Origin: Pseudonocardiales bacterium
GTDB taxonomy: Bacteria; Actinomycetota; Actinomycetes; Mycobacteriales; Pseudonocardiaceae
DNA: 46,579 bases
Direction of reading: 5' to 3'
NCBI GenBank assembly: GCA_019240665.1
Contig: JAFAXZ010000033.1
Location: forward strand, 1 to 46,579
In this document: positions 7,494-16,089 of the stretch, in pieces
Layout of the letters: the number at the start of each line of letters is the position of its first letter
Numbering within the stretch: position 1 is the first letter of the stretch
Program-made: the position numbers and the translations under genes
The notes under the pieces: generated by a model
Told to the model about the DNA's origin: nothing
Database searches by the model: none
Seen by the model: the letters and a program-made list of their open reading frames with translations, nothing else

Positions 7494-8636
7494 ATGTTGG
7501 CCCAAGACAGCTGGATCGAATTGCTAAACGGGCAGCCGATCGCGACGCCCGCCTACGTGTTTTCGGCCGGCGAGATCACGCGGCAGATGCGGGCGTTGGG
7601 CGCAGCCCTTGGAACGCCGCTGGTGTTCTCGGTGTCGGCCTGCCCCAACGCGGACCTGCTGATGCGGCTGGCCGAGGACGTGCGCTTCGGCCTGCGCTGC
7701 TCATCGCGGGCCGAGATGAGCCTCGTCTCGGGCTGGCAGAGCGAGTTCTCCTACGTGAATCTTCCTTCGATCGACGTGCAGACGATGCGCGCCCTCCTTG
7801 GGGGGAAATTCCGGCTGATCGTCGATGCCCCGCACCAGGTCGAGCTGCTCGCCAAGCTGCGCGGCAAGCGCGAGGTCATGCCTCTGACGCTGGGCGTCAA
7901 TGTCGGGGTGGTCAACCAGTCGATCGAAGGCGCCGCGCTGCCGCTCGACCACCTCGGTATGGACTGGGACGATCTGCGGCAGGCGCTCGCGTTGACGAAG
8001 GCCCATGACATCCCGGTCGACGGTCTGCAGACCTTCGGCGGCCGGCACAGCTTCGGCCGCCACGCCATGTCGATCGTGCGCGCCATCCAGGATCTGGTGC
8101 CGCGGGTCGAGGCCCATCTCGGGCGGCCGCTGCGGACCGTGAACCTCGGCGGCGGCCTCGAGGAGAACTGGCAGGCCATGGGCCACGACTTTGCGGCCTA
8201 TCGCCGCGAGGTGAGGAAGTTTCCCGAGCATCTCCAGGTGATGCACGACGTGGGACGGTCCGTCATGTCGTCGGCCGGATGTTTCGTCACCAGCGTGGTC
8301 GCCAGGAAAAGCATTCAGGGCCGGTCCTACGCCATTTGCGACGGCGGAATGATCCAGGCGTTCCTGCTGTCGCGGGCGGCCGGCGAGCATTGCCTGGCCT
8401 CGCAGCCGCTCGTCAGGTCGGGCGACGGGCCGATCCGCGCCGCGCATGCGAATGGCGGCGGAGAAACCACCATCATCGTCGGCTCTTCGAGCAACCGCGC
8501 CGACATTCTCGGCAGCGCGACCGACGAGCTCCTGCCCGGCGACATCCTCTATTTCCCGGGGGCCGGTGCGTACTGCCGGACCTATACGCCGGGCGAGTAT
8601 CTCGGGCATGGCGGCGCGGTGTCTTACGTTCTTTAG
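7494..8636 (+). CDS. PLP-decarboxylase-like protein lacking the PLP lysine
   Basis: A 380-residue member of the alanine-racemase / ornithine-DAP decarboxylase (fold type III) family. The first-strand motif that should hold the Schiff-base lysine reads VFSVSACPN, with Ser48 (codon TCG) where the paralog at 19450 has VSFKACPN. The usual glutamate of the phosphate/pyridine-binding EPGR-type motif is Asp (HDVGRSV). Glycine loop NLGGGLEENW and CDGGM with its cysteine remain. The reading frame is intact over its full length, so this is not random decay. It may be a pseudoenzyme, a regulatory partner of the intact decarboxylase, or an enzyme with another chemistry. Confidence 0.8.
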   Translation: MLAQDSWIELLNGQPIATPAYVFSAGEITRQMRALGAALGTPLVFSVSACPNADLLMRLAEDVRFGLRCSSRAEMSLVSGWQSEFSYVNLPSIDVQTMRALLGGKFRLIVDAPHQVELLAKLRGKREVMPLTLGVNVGVVNQSIEGAALPLDHLGMDWDDLRQALALTKAHDIPVDGLQTFGGRHSFGRHAMSIVRAIQDLVPRVEAHLGRPLRTVNLGGGLEENWQAMGHDFAAYRREVRKFPEHLQVMHDVGRSVMSSAGCFVTSVVARKSIQGRSYAICDGGMIQAFLLSRAAGEHCLASQPLVRSGDGPIRAAHANGGGETTIIVGSSSNRADILGSATDELLPGDILYFPGAGAYCRTYTPGEYLGHGGAVSYVL

Positions 8637-8668
8637 CGCCGTCATGGGTCACGGAGGGACGACGGAAG

Positions 8669-9514
8669 ATGTTTGAACTGGAATCGGCGATCTACCGGCG
8701 CACGGAACCCTGGGCCGCACTGGCGCGGCAGGGAAAGGATGCGGTCGCGCGAGAATTGGGAGAACTGCTCGGGCGGCAGATCGAGAAGGCCGTGGGCAAT
8801 ATTCCGGCCGACCAGGTGGGTCTCAACATGGTCGTGTCGACGATGCTGGATATGCCCTTCACGTCCGGCTGGATCACGTGGCCCGAAATCGCCGACAACG
8901 CCAGGCAGCACACCCGTTGCCCGCCGGAAAATTTCGTGACCGCGTACGAATGCGCCTCCTGGGGCTACGTCCTGCGCTACGCGAAATCCTGCAAACTCGC
9001 TGCACCTTATGTCGTGGTCACGATTCTGGATCTGAATGTCTTCGACCTTTCCTACTGGCGCGCCAGCCCGATGTGGGGGCACTCCGGCTTCGGCGTGGCC
9101 ACCGTCGTGCTGCGCTGCTCCACGGACGACTTCATCTATTGCCAGACCTCGAAGTCATCCAATGCGTTCGGCGAGTTCTGCTTCGATCTCCGCAACGTCA
9201 TGGCCAAGGACGCGACGCTTCTGGCCTGCCCGCCCTTCTTCCCGCCCAACATTGCGGTGCTTTACGACCGGCTGCTGCCGACCGAGCGGCTGCTGCCCAA
9301 TCGCAATGCGGATTACGGCCACAGTTTCGGGGCGGATCCGTGGATCGCGCTCATCGAGCAGCGCCGCGCTGGCCTCGACCGGCCGGGCGACGTTTTCCTG
9401 GCGACGTCGATCGCGCTCAGCGGGTATTGGTGCTTTGCCGAAGTGCGCCTGCACCCCGCCGGCCAGTTCATCCTCGAGGATACGCTGCCCGCACCAATGG
9501 GAGTAGCCGCATGA
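8669..9514 (+). CDS. KAS III-like (thiolase-fold) protein A
   Basis: A 281-residue protein, clearly paralogous to the product of 17600-18421 (shared SGFG(V/I)ATVV and PPENF.(T/A).YECA.WG). I read it as a beta-ketoacyl-ACP synthase III-like fold. A cysteine at residue 95 in YECASWGYVLRYAK sits where FabH has its nucleophile. The end, DYGHSFGADPW followed by GDVFLATSIALSGYW, resembles the FabH C-terminus, with His in place of the catalytic Asn. Length is somewhat short for the family (about 320). The start has GGA upstream and the stop overlaps the next gene. It may condense or transfer acyl groups between ACPs; the assignment is tentative. Confidence 0.6.
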   Translation: MFELESAIYRRTEPWAALARQGKDAVARELGELLGRQIEKAVGNIPADQVGLNMVVSTMLDMPFTSGWITWPEIADNARQHTRCPPENFVTAYECASWGYVLRYAKSCKLAAPYVVVTILDLNVFDLSYWRASPMWGHSGFGVATVVLRCSTDDFIYCQTSKSSNAFGEFCFDLRNVMAKDATLLACPPFFPPNIAVLYDRLLPTERLLPNRNADYGHSFGADPWIALIEQRRAGLDRPGDVFLATSIALSGYWCFAEVRLHPAGQFILEDTLPAPMGVAA

Positions 9515-10041
9515 CCCTGTCGTTCGAGGCACAGCTGACGTCCGCGCCGTATGCGGGGACGATCATCCCGTCCAATCGGCATCCCGCGGTTCTCGACAGC
9601 GAGGATGATTTTGCCGCCGCGGCGCAGTTCGCCCGGCGCAGCTGGGCGCCGGTGCTGATGTCGTTCGCGCAGCGGCACGCGTTCATGGCGCGGGTTTTCG
9701 AGAAGATCCGCACCGTCCTGGCGGACCGGATTCGCCGGGTCGTCCTGCATGGCCGCGTGCCGCACGGAGAACGCATGCCGCCGGAGCTGGCGAGCGAAGG
9801 AGTCTTCATCGTGACCGAGCTTCAGCCCGAGGTGATCCGCCTGACCCAGACCGGGGAGTCATTCCTGACCTTCTACGAAGGTTTCGTGCGCCATCCGATG
9901 GAGATCGGCAACAACGATGTGCGCATCGAGTGGCATAATTTTCCCGAGGACGGGCCGGCTCGGTTCGCCGCTCTGGGTGACGAGCTGTTGGCGCTGGGCC
10001 TGACGAAGGTCGCCGTGACGTACTCGGGCAGAGCGGCGTAA
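9511..10041 (+). CDS. Small protein of unknown function A
   Basis: A 176-residue protein coupled by an ATGA overlap to the KAS III-like gene. It has no family I recognise. The C-terminal half (FLTFYEGFVRHPMEIGNNDV, then an EW(H)NFPED stretch) matches the product of 17038-17571 (FISIQEGFVRNLMEEGENEL). That gene also sits directly beside a KAS III-like gene. The repeated pairing suggests the two proteins work together, perhaps as a subunit or chaperone of the thiolase-fold partner. No signal peptide or membrane segment is visible. Confidence 0.7.
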   Translation: MTLSFEAQLTSAPYAGTIIPSNRHPAVLDSEDDFAAAAQFARRSWAPVLMSFAQRHAFMARVFEKIRTVLADRIRRVVLHGRVPHGERMPPELASEGVFIVTELQPEVIRLTQTGESFLTFYEGFVRHPMEIGNNDVRIEWHNFPEDGPARFAALGDELLALGLTKVAVTYSGRAA

Positions 10042-10079
10042 CGGATCCGGCGCGCCCGGCACGGCATAGCACGGTGGCC

Positions 10080-11009
10080 ATGTTCCAGCTCGACCATACG
10101 AAAGGCAATATGAGCCTGATGCGCCTTGCCATGCCGGACCGGGCGGACATTGCGTTTCGATTTTTCCACACGTCGAAAGTCCCCAAGGCCGTCGCCGTCG
10201 TGCTGCACGGAACCGGCATGCATGGCGGCTATTACCTGCCGTTCGCGCGCTGCCTGGCGAACGAGGGCGTGCAGGTTGCGCTGATGGACCAGCGGGGCCA
10301 TGGGCTATCCGGCGGCGAGCGCGGGCATATCCGCCGCCGCATGCAATATGCCGACGACCTGGCGGACTGCCTTGCCGCCGTGCACGACGCCCACCCGCTG
10401 CCGCTTTTCGCCCTGGCGCATTCGGGCGCGGCCGCCATCCTGCTGAAGGCGCTGCCGTTGCTGCCGGCCGGCCTGCTCTCCGGAATCGCTCTGCTGACAC
10501 CCACCTTCGCCAATGACGGCGCTCTCGTCCGCAGCGACAGCGCCGGCAAGGGGCGTTTCGACTCGCTGAAGTACATGCTGCGTCCGGACGCCGCGCGGCC
10601 GGTGGAGCAAAGCGGCGACCACAACAAGATGACGTTTGCGTACGGAAAGTTCCTGCTGGCACAAATTCTTCGTCTCGGCACGCAGCGAACGGTCTTGACC
10701 TATCGTCCGCCGGCGTCGCGCGAGCCGCCCTACGGCTACAGCGCCGCCGCGGTCGCGGGCTGCATGATCGGGCAATTGGAGCACGCCCTCGCCCGGATTT
10801 CCTGCCCGATATTCCTGGCCACCGGCGACAACGACGTCTTCGTCCACGGCGCCGCGGTGCAAACGGTTTTGCCGTGGGCGCTGGCTCCCGACGTGCCGTT
10901 CAGTGCGGTCAATTTCGCCGATGCGGATCACTTCACGACCTTGCTCCGCTCGGTGCGGCATCTGGGGGCATGGATCCTGGCCAATGTGACGACGGGCGCG
11001 AGCAGATGA
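10080..11009 (+). CDS. Alpha/beta hydrolase (lysophospholipase / thioesterase-like)
   Basis: A 309-residue alpha/beta hydrolase. It shows the oxyanion HGTGMHGGYY loop, the nucleophile elbow LAHSGAAA (Ser in H-S-G), the acid in ATGDNDVFV and the catalytic His in DADHFTTL. The monoacylglycerol-lipase-like MDQRGHGLSGG block is present. In an ACP-based cluster it could act as a releasing or editing thioesterase. That role is inferred. The start may be GTG 10074, ATG 10080 or ATG 10110. Its stop overlaps the next start. Confidence 0.82.
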   Translation: MFQLDHTKGNMSLMRLAMPDRADIAFRFFHTSKVPKAVAVVLHGTGMHGGYYLPFARCLANEGVQVALMDQRGHGLSGGERGHIRRRMQYADDLADCLAAVHDAHPLPLFALAHSGAAAILLKALPLLPAGLLSGIALLTPTFANDGALVRSDSAGKGRFDSLKYMLRPDAARPVEQSGDHNKMTFAYGKFLLAQILRLGTQRTVLTYRPPASREPPYGYSAAAVAGCMIGQLEHALARISCPIFLATGDNDVFVHGAAVQTVLPWALAPDVPFSAVNFADADHFTTLLRSVRHLGAWILANVTTGASR

Positions 11010-12040
11010 GAACGCAAACGCTGTCCCGTGCGACCGGTCTACCGGTTGTGCTGCCGCTCGCGCGCTACAGCGGCAACACTTGGCACGCGGCCGAAGATCG
11101 CGCGGACGTCTCGGCCGGCGGCGCCGAGGATTGGCCGCTGGACGTCTTGAGCGACCTGGCAACCTACGGCGTCGTTGCCGGATTGGCCGAGATCGGCCGA
11201 AACAGATGCCTGCTGCCCCCGGCGGCGCGCCTCGAGCCCGGGTTCGGCTCGCCGCGCCTTCGCGAGGATCGGGCAGCGCCGGGAATTGGCGGCGATGCCC
11301 TGCGCATTGAATTCGTCGAGACCGGCTCGGGCGCGTCCGCCGACGCACCGAACTATGCGGTTGCCGCCTGGGCCCGGTCGGCGGCGGCGCGGCTGCGGCT
11401 GCCGTTCGTCAACACCAGTCTCCTGACGCTGGTGGCTTGCGCCGACCGGCTGCCTGAAGGCAGCGTGATGGTGCCCCTTGCCAAGACCGACAAGGCGGCT
11501 TTTCTCGACCAGCTGAAGCCGGACGTCCGCGCCGCCGTTGCGGCGCGCGAGGCCGTGCTGCGCGAGCGCCGACGGCTTGCGCTCCGGCTCCCGCGCGGAG
11601 TCGCCGATGGCACCTTGGACCGGCAGATCGAGGCCCGGCTGGTTTTTCCCATGGTGCAGTTCTATCTCGAGAGCTGCCTCGGGCCGCCCGGCGCACGGTT
11701 CCATCTCTGTCATGGCGAGCAGGCGGAAGCTTCGCGTTCCCACACGATCGCTGTCGGAAAGTTCGAGGCGAGCGAGCCGCTCGGCGAAAACATCTTCGCG
11801 TTGGCCATGCGCCGCCTGTTCTACGTCAATCCCAAGACGGCCGTGCGGAGGTCGTTCCAAGTCGCTCCCTTCGCGCTCGGACGGCGGATTGCGCGGCATG
11901 GCGCACAGACCATGCGCGGCGCCGGCGAAGCCATGCTGGCGGCTTTGCAGATGGAATTCCTGCAAACGCATTCGCACCGCACGGCGTCGGGGCTCCGACC
12001 GCCATCCGTGACAGCGCGCGATATCGCAAGCCCATCCTGA
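11006..12040 (+). CDS. Conserved-looking protein of unknown function
   Basis: A 344-residue protein beginning with an ATGA overlap on the hydrolase gene, so it belongs to the operon. I recognise no domain. It is rich in Ala and Arg. A middle segment KTDKAAFLDQLKPDVRAAV is followed by a hydrophobic FPMVQFYLESC and a C-terminal region containing FALAMRRLFYVNPKTAV. There is no signal peptide and no clear transmembrane helix. It has no visible paralog in the minus-strand operon. Confidence 0.7.
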   Translation: MRTQTLSRATGLPVVLPLARYSGNTWHAAEDRADVSAGGAEDWPLDVLSDLATYGVVAGLAEIGRNRCLLPPAARLEPGFGSPRLREDRAAPGIGGDALRIEFVETGSGASADAPNYAVAAWARSAAARLRLPFVNTSLLTLVACADRLPEGSVMVPLAKTDKAAFLDQLKPDVRAAVAAREAVLRERRRLALRLPRGVADGTLDRQIEARLVFPMVQFYLESCLGPPGARFHLCHGEQAEASRSHTIAVGKFEASEPLGENIFALAMRRLFYVNPKTAVRRSFQVAPFALGRRIARHGAQTMRGAGEAMLAALQMEFLQTHSHRTASGLRPPSVTARDIASPS

Positions 12041-12060
12041 CGCGCCGCCACCACCGCGTC

Positions 12061-12291
12061 ATGTCGGCCCAGGCCTTTGCCGAGCTCGGGACCAGCCGGA
12101 TCGCCTACATCAAGGCCATTCGCTCCGAGGACGTCAGCCGGCATTACCCGAACGCGCCCGAAGTCCCGGCACATGCCGTGCTGTTTGCCCTGCACGCCGC
12201 GGACGGGACGCCGATGCTGCTCGCCGGCACCCGCGAGGCGGCTGTTGTCGGCGCGCAGGGACATGAGCTCGAGGCGCTGAGCGTGCATTGA
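12061..12291 (+). CDS. DUF1150-family protein
   Basis: A 76-residue protein matching DUF1150: LGTSRIAYIKAIRSEDVSRHYP, then LFALHAADGTPMLLAGTREAA and a C-terminal LEALSVH. The family is small, cytoplasmic and mostly alphaproteobacterial, often next to small heat-shock genes; its function is unknown. It lies 20 bases after the previous stop, so it is probably the last gene of the plus-strand operon. No terminator with a T-run is visible after it. Confidence 0.75.
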   Translation: MSAQAFAELGTSRIAYIKAIRSEDVSRHYPNAPEVPAHAVLFALHAADGTPMLLAGTREAAVVGAQGHELEALSVH

Positions 12292-12309
12292 GCGGGCCTG
12301 GCCCCCAGA

Positions 12310-12680
12310 TCAGGACTTGAAGACCCCATCGGCCGGCCCAGGCTTCGGCTCACCGCCAACGCGAAGAACGTGACCGTCAGGATCTTCGACCTGAAACTCG
12401 TAGGCCCAGTCGAAATTCTGCGGCGGGCTTCGAATGTGCGCGCCCTTCGCCTCGAATTCGGCGAAGAATGCATCGGCGTCCTCGACGCCGACCCAGAGCC
12501 AGACGCCTGGCTGGCCCTGGGCGCCTTCACACAACATGATCGATTTGCCATCGCGCGACACGGAATCATCCCGCCCGCATCCCAATCCAGCGAAAAGCCA
12601 AGCGTCCGGATGTAATAGCGCCGGCTCGCTGCGAGATCCCGAACCCGCAGGATCGGCGTCACATTCTCGATCCTGGCCAT
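12310..12680 (-). pseudogene. VOC / glyoxalase-like gene with a frameshift
   Basis: On the minus strand ATG 12680 opens MARIENVTPILRVRDLAASR and FSLDWDAGG, the first beta-alpha-beta module of a VOC (glyoxalase / bleomycin-resistance) protein. Near 12570-12580 the homology jumps to another frame, which reads SVSRDGKSIMLCEGAQG, VWLWVGVEDADAFF and VEDPDGHVLRVGG, and ends at 12310. A single lost base explains this. The gene sits between the two convergent operons. It is broken unless the shift is a sequencing error. Confidence 0.7.
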
Positions 12681-12847
12681 GGGGCCAACCTCTGCTGTCG
12701 TCAAGTCCGGAGGATTCCATGGGGCTTCGCGGCGGCTCAGCTGCGGTCATCGAACCGCATATCCGTTTCGGTCACGGCGGGACGGCCGCGCGTCCGCAGA
12801 CAACCGCCCCGTGCCGGAGAGAACCCCGCCCACGGTCGCGGCTTCGG

Positions 12848-14212
12848 TCAGAGGCCGACGGCCTTTGTTCTGAAATGGAGAACCGAGTCGCGCAGCAGCG
12901 CGTATCGGGAGTTGGCCGCAATCTGGGCCTCGCCCAGCTTCTGATAGTTGCGCACCCGCCATTTCGGGCTGACGCTCAATCTGCCGTAGTCCGCGAACCG
13001 TACGGCGCCGTTCTTGGCGCGGATCGGCAGGACGTCCGACCTGATCAGGCTGTTGGCCGACAGCGGGACGTCGAGGTGGCCGCGGGCGAATGCCGCACCG
13101 ACCGCCGCGATGAGATTGTCCTCGCCGAGCGCGCACGACAACAGGTCGCGGACCTCGCCTTCGATCAGCTCGGCCTCCTCTTCGATCGCCGCCGGATCGA
13201 AGGCGATCTGGCCGACCAGCGGGCTGTTGACCAGATTGGTCAGGTTGATCCCCTCGATGTTGCTTTGCGTGGTCGGGATGCCCAGCGCTTCGTGATAGGT
13301 CTTGGTGATGACCTTGTCGGCATTGCCGATCTTGGCGACGAGCGCTCCCAGCAGGATCATCGCCTCCGCGTCGACGCGTCTCGTCGGAAACACGCCCATG
13401 AACTGATGCAGCGCGATGTAGACGTCGTCGCATCCCGCCAGCAGCTCCGACGCCGTTTTGCGCAGAACGCGCAACGCCGCAATATCCTGCTCGGCGTTGC
13501 CCGATTGGCAGATCGCCAAGGTATGACAAACGACGCCGGCGTCGCGCGCGAGGACCGCCTCCAGCAGCGCCGACACGATTGAGATCGATGGCGGCATGAG
13601 GACCGCCGTGAGGGTGCCGAAATATTCCCGGTCGACCTTTATGCTGCGGCGTGCGAGCTCGCCGCATCGCAGGTCGACCTCCTGCCAGAACCGCAAGGTG
13701 TCGACCACGGGAATTCCCTGGCAGTACGGGATATTGTAGCCGATGCCGCCGCCCTCGAACGACGTCAGACCGGCCGCCACGGCATACTCGAACAGGATGC
13801 GCGGATCGGGAGAGCCGTGGCGGACCTCGATCGGCTTGCGCGTTTTCAGGTTGAGCTCGCGCCCGCGCTCCCAGCCATGGCCGACCAGCGGGTAGCCATT
13901 CAATCGATCGGGCGCCTCGAGCATGACCCATCGCGCCTTGTCGAACCGCTGCAGGCGCGTGTGCGAGTCGATCGTCATCGACAGGATATGCGGCACGTCG
14001 GCTGCGTCGAAGTCGAGCAGCAGCGCCAGCATCTTGTGATGCGCGCCGACGCCCGATCGCGGTTGCAGCACGAGCTCCCCGGCGGCCCGCTGCGTGGCCA
14101 GCACGGTCTGAGCGGTCGGCTTTTTCAGCGACCGGATGAAGTCGACGGATTCGTCGAGCGGCGGCAGCTGCTCGAGCAGGCACGCGTGGCCTTTCACGGC
14201 TTGGTCATTCAT
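12848..14212 (-). CDS. glmE: Methylaspartate (glutamate) mutase epsilon-subunit-like protein
   Basis: A 454-residue protein matching the catalytic subunit of coenzyme-B12-dependent glutamate mutase, which rearranges L-glutamate to (2S,3S)-3-methylaspartate. Visible family blocks are [18 protein letters not shown] (substrate-binding Arg), [14 protein letters not shown] (substrate Glu and Tyr residues), [42 protein letters not shown] and a final [15 protein letters not shown]. It is slightly shorter than clostridial GlmE (about 483). It is the last gene of the minus-strand operon, five bases after the acyl-CoA dehydrogenase. The B12-binding partner is the first gene (22591-23187). In vicenistatin-type clusters such a pair makes the 3-methylaspartate starter. 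Confidence 0.88.
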   Translation of the reverse strand: MNDQAVKGHACLLEQLPPLDESVDFIRSLKKPTAQTVLATQRAAGELVLQPRSGVGAHHKMLALLLDFDAADVPHILSMTIDSHTRLQRFDKARWVMLEAPDRLNGYPLVGHGWERGRELNLKTRKPIEVRHGSPDPRILFEYAVAAGLTSFEGGGIGYNIPYCQGIPVVDTLRFWQEVDLRCGELARRSIKVDREYFGTLTAVLMPPSISIVSALLEAVLARDAGVVCHTLAICQSGNAEQDIAALRVLRKTASELLAGCDDVYIALHQFMGVFPTRRVDAEAMILLGALVAKIGNADKVITKTYHEALGIPTTQSNIEGINLTNLVNSPLVGQIAFDPAAIEEEAELIEGEVRDLLSCALGEDNLIAAVGAAFARGHLDVPLSANSLIRSDVLPIRAKNGAVRFADYGRLSVSPKWRVRNYQKLGEAQIAANSRYALLRDSVLHFRTKAVGL

Positions 14213-14217
14213 CTCGG

Positions 14218-16089
14218 CTACTCAAATCGGCGACGCTGGCGTTGTGCGGTCGGCATCGATCGGGCGGCGTGTTGCCCCAGCGGCAGGCGCTGCGGCAGGT
14301 AGCCGAGCTCGCGCGCGATGTTCGCCAGGCTTGCGGACGATTGCGTCAGACGGCGGCGGACGAAATAGCGCGCGGCTTCGACCTTTTCCTCGTAATACGC
14401 CCGCTCGTCCGGATCGGCGACGTGGTGGGCAAGCGCGCTTTGCGCGACGCCGGCGGCGTCCAGCAGCTGCCAGGCCACCGCGATCTCCGCCAGCCCGGTC
14501 TGGAACTCGCAGGAGAACTCCGGCACGCTGTTCATCCCGCCTTGCCGGACCGCGTTGCCGATCATCTCCGCCGCACCTCGCAACGCGCTCACGGCCGCCT
14601 TCATGTGCTCGGTCTCCCGGGAAAAGCCGCCCATCCCGGCCAACACGTCGAGCGTCGCGGAGACCTCGCCGATCAGACTGTCGAGCTTCGCGTTGCGCAG
14701 GCACAGGCCCAGTTTGTCGCGGATCAGGAACAGCGACTGGATATGGTTCGTCCCCTCCCAGATCGACAGTATCTTGCAATCGCGCGCGTTCTGCTCCACC
14801 GGATAGTCGCGCAGATAGCCGATCCCGCCCAGCGTCTGAATCGCGGTCTCGGTCACGCGCCAGGCCTGATCCGACGTATAGGCCTTCACGATCGGCAGCA
14901 GGATATCCAGGATATCGGTCGCGACCTGGGCGCGCTCCGGAGCAAGCGCCATGGTGCGCAATTGCGCCTGGTAGAAGCCGAGCCGCGCGATCATGGCCCG
15001 GCAGCCCGTCGTCACCGACAACATGTCGAGGCGCATCCGTTTCACGTCCGGATGCTGGCAGATCGGCTGGCTCGTCGCCTTGCCGCTCATCGACTGATCG
15101 AACTTCTTGCCCTGGATGCGCTGAGCCGCATAGATGCGCGCCGTCTCGCAGGCCGAGGCGGCGAGCCCGAGCGCATAGATGCCGGTGCTGATCCGCGCCG
15201 GGGTCATCATCAGCATCAACTGCTGCAGCCCCCGTCCCTCGGTCTCGCCCAGCAGGTAGGCCTCGCTCGGCACCTCTTGTCCGAATTCCAGCAGCGTATT
15301 GGCGCAACCCCGCAGGCCCATTTTCCTGACGACCTCGCGACAGCGCACGCCGTTGTCGATCGCCGGCCTTCCCTCGGCATCAAGGCGATAGCGCGGCACG
15401 AGAAAGCAGGACAGGCCCATCATTCCGGTCGCCTCGGCGTCGGTGCGGGCGAGGACGAAATAGTAGATGTTGTCGGTCAGCTCGTGCATTCCGGCCGAGA
15501 TCAGCCATTTGTGGCCGGTCAGGTGATAGACGCCGCTGTCCTGCCTGCGGCACACGCTGGACAGCAGGTTGAGATCGGAGCCCGCCGCCTTTTCGGTCAG
15601 GCACAGGCAGGCGCTGGCGCTCAGCGTCGCCAGGGCGGGACCATAGCGCCGGCGCAGATCGTCGCTGCCGTAGGTGTTCAACAGGGTCTGCGCCGGACCA
15701 TTGAACCCGACGTAGGTCACGAAGGAGGGGTTCGATCCGACCAGCATTTCGATGATGAGGTTTTGCGCGATTTCCGGCAGCGGCTTGCGACCCTCGTCGG
15801 CGTGCGCCTGCCACGAGCCCCAGATCTCACGATAGCGCCGCATCAGCGCCGGAAAGCTCGCAGGCGTGCATACGACGCCTTGGTGGTCCAGATGGGCTTC
15901 CTGCTCGTCGGTCTCGGCGTAGCTTTGCGCCATGGGACCTTCGGCGAATTCGCGCGCGAGCTCGAGCGAGGAGGAGATCGCCGACCGGTGCTGATCGGAG
16001 GACAGCCCCAAGGTCTGGTGAATTCGCAGTTGCTCCCAGAGCAGGAAATCCATTTCACGCTTGGGCGCCTTGTAGAGAATCCTATGCAC
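14218..16089 (-). CDS. Acyl-CoA dehydrogenase family protein (long, ~620 aa)
   Basis: A 623-residue FAD-dependent acyl-CoA dehydrogenase of the long FadE5 / AidB-like type. It shows CLTEKAAGSDLN (flavin/substrate region), YHLTGHKWLISAGMHE, RISTGIYALGLA and the C-terminal catalytic-Glu motif LSIWEGTNHIQ. About 170 residues extend beyond the core. It may dehydrogenate an acyl-ACP or acyl-CoA intermediate at C2-C3. GTG 16089 overlaps the previous gene; ATG 16053 is an alternative start. A second, much reduced relative lies at 18408-19460. Confidence 0.85.
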   Translation of the reverse strand: MHRILYKAPKREMDFLLWEQLRIHQTLGLSSDQHRSAISSSLELAREFAEGPMAQSYAETDEQEAHLDHQGVVCTPASFPALMRRYREIWGSWQAHADEGRKPLPEIAQNLIIEMLVGSNPSFVTYVGFNGPAQTLLNTYGSDDLRRRYGPALATLSASACLCLTEKAAGSDLNLLSSVCRRQDSGVYHLTGHKWLISAGMHELTDNIYYFVLARTDAEATGMMGLSCFLVPRYRLDAEGRPAIDNGVRCREVVRKMGLRGCANTLLEFGQEVPSEAYLLGETEGRGLQQLMLMMTPARISTGIYALGLAASACETARIYAAQRIQGKKFDQSMSGKATSQPICQHPDVKRMRLDMLSVTTGCRAMIARLGFYQAQLRTMALAPERAQVATDILDILLPIVKAYTSDQAWRVTETAIQTLGGIGYLRDYPVEQNARDCKILSIWEGTNHIQSLFLIRDKLGLCLRNAKLDSLIGEVSATLDVLAGMGGFSRETEHMKAAVSALRGAAEMIGNAVRQGGMNSVPEFSCEFQTGLAEIAVAWQLLDAAGVAQSALAHHVADPDERAYYEEKVEAARYFVRRRLTQSSASLANIARELGYLPQRLPLGQHAARSMPTAQRQRRRFE

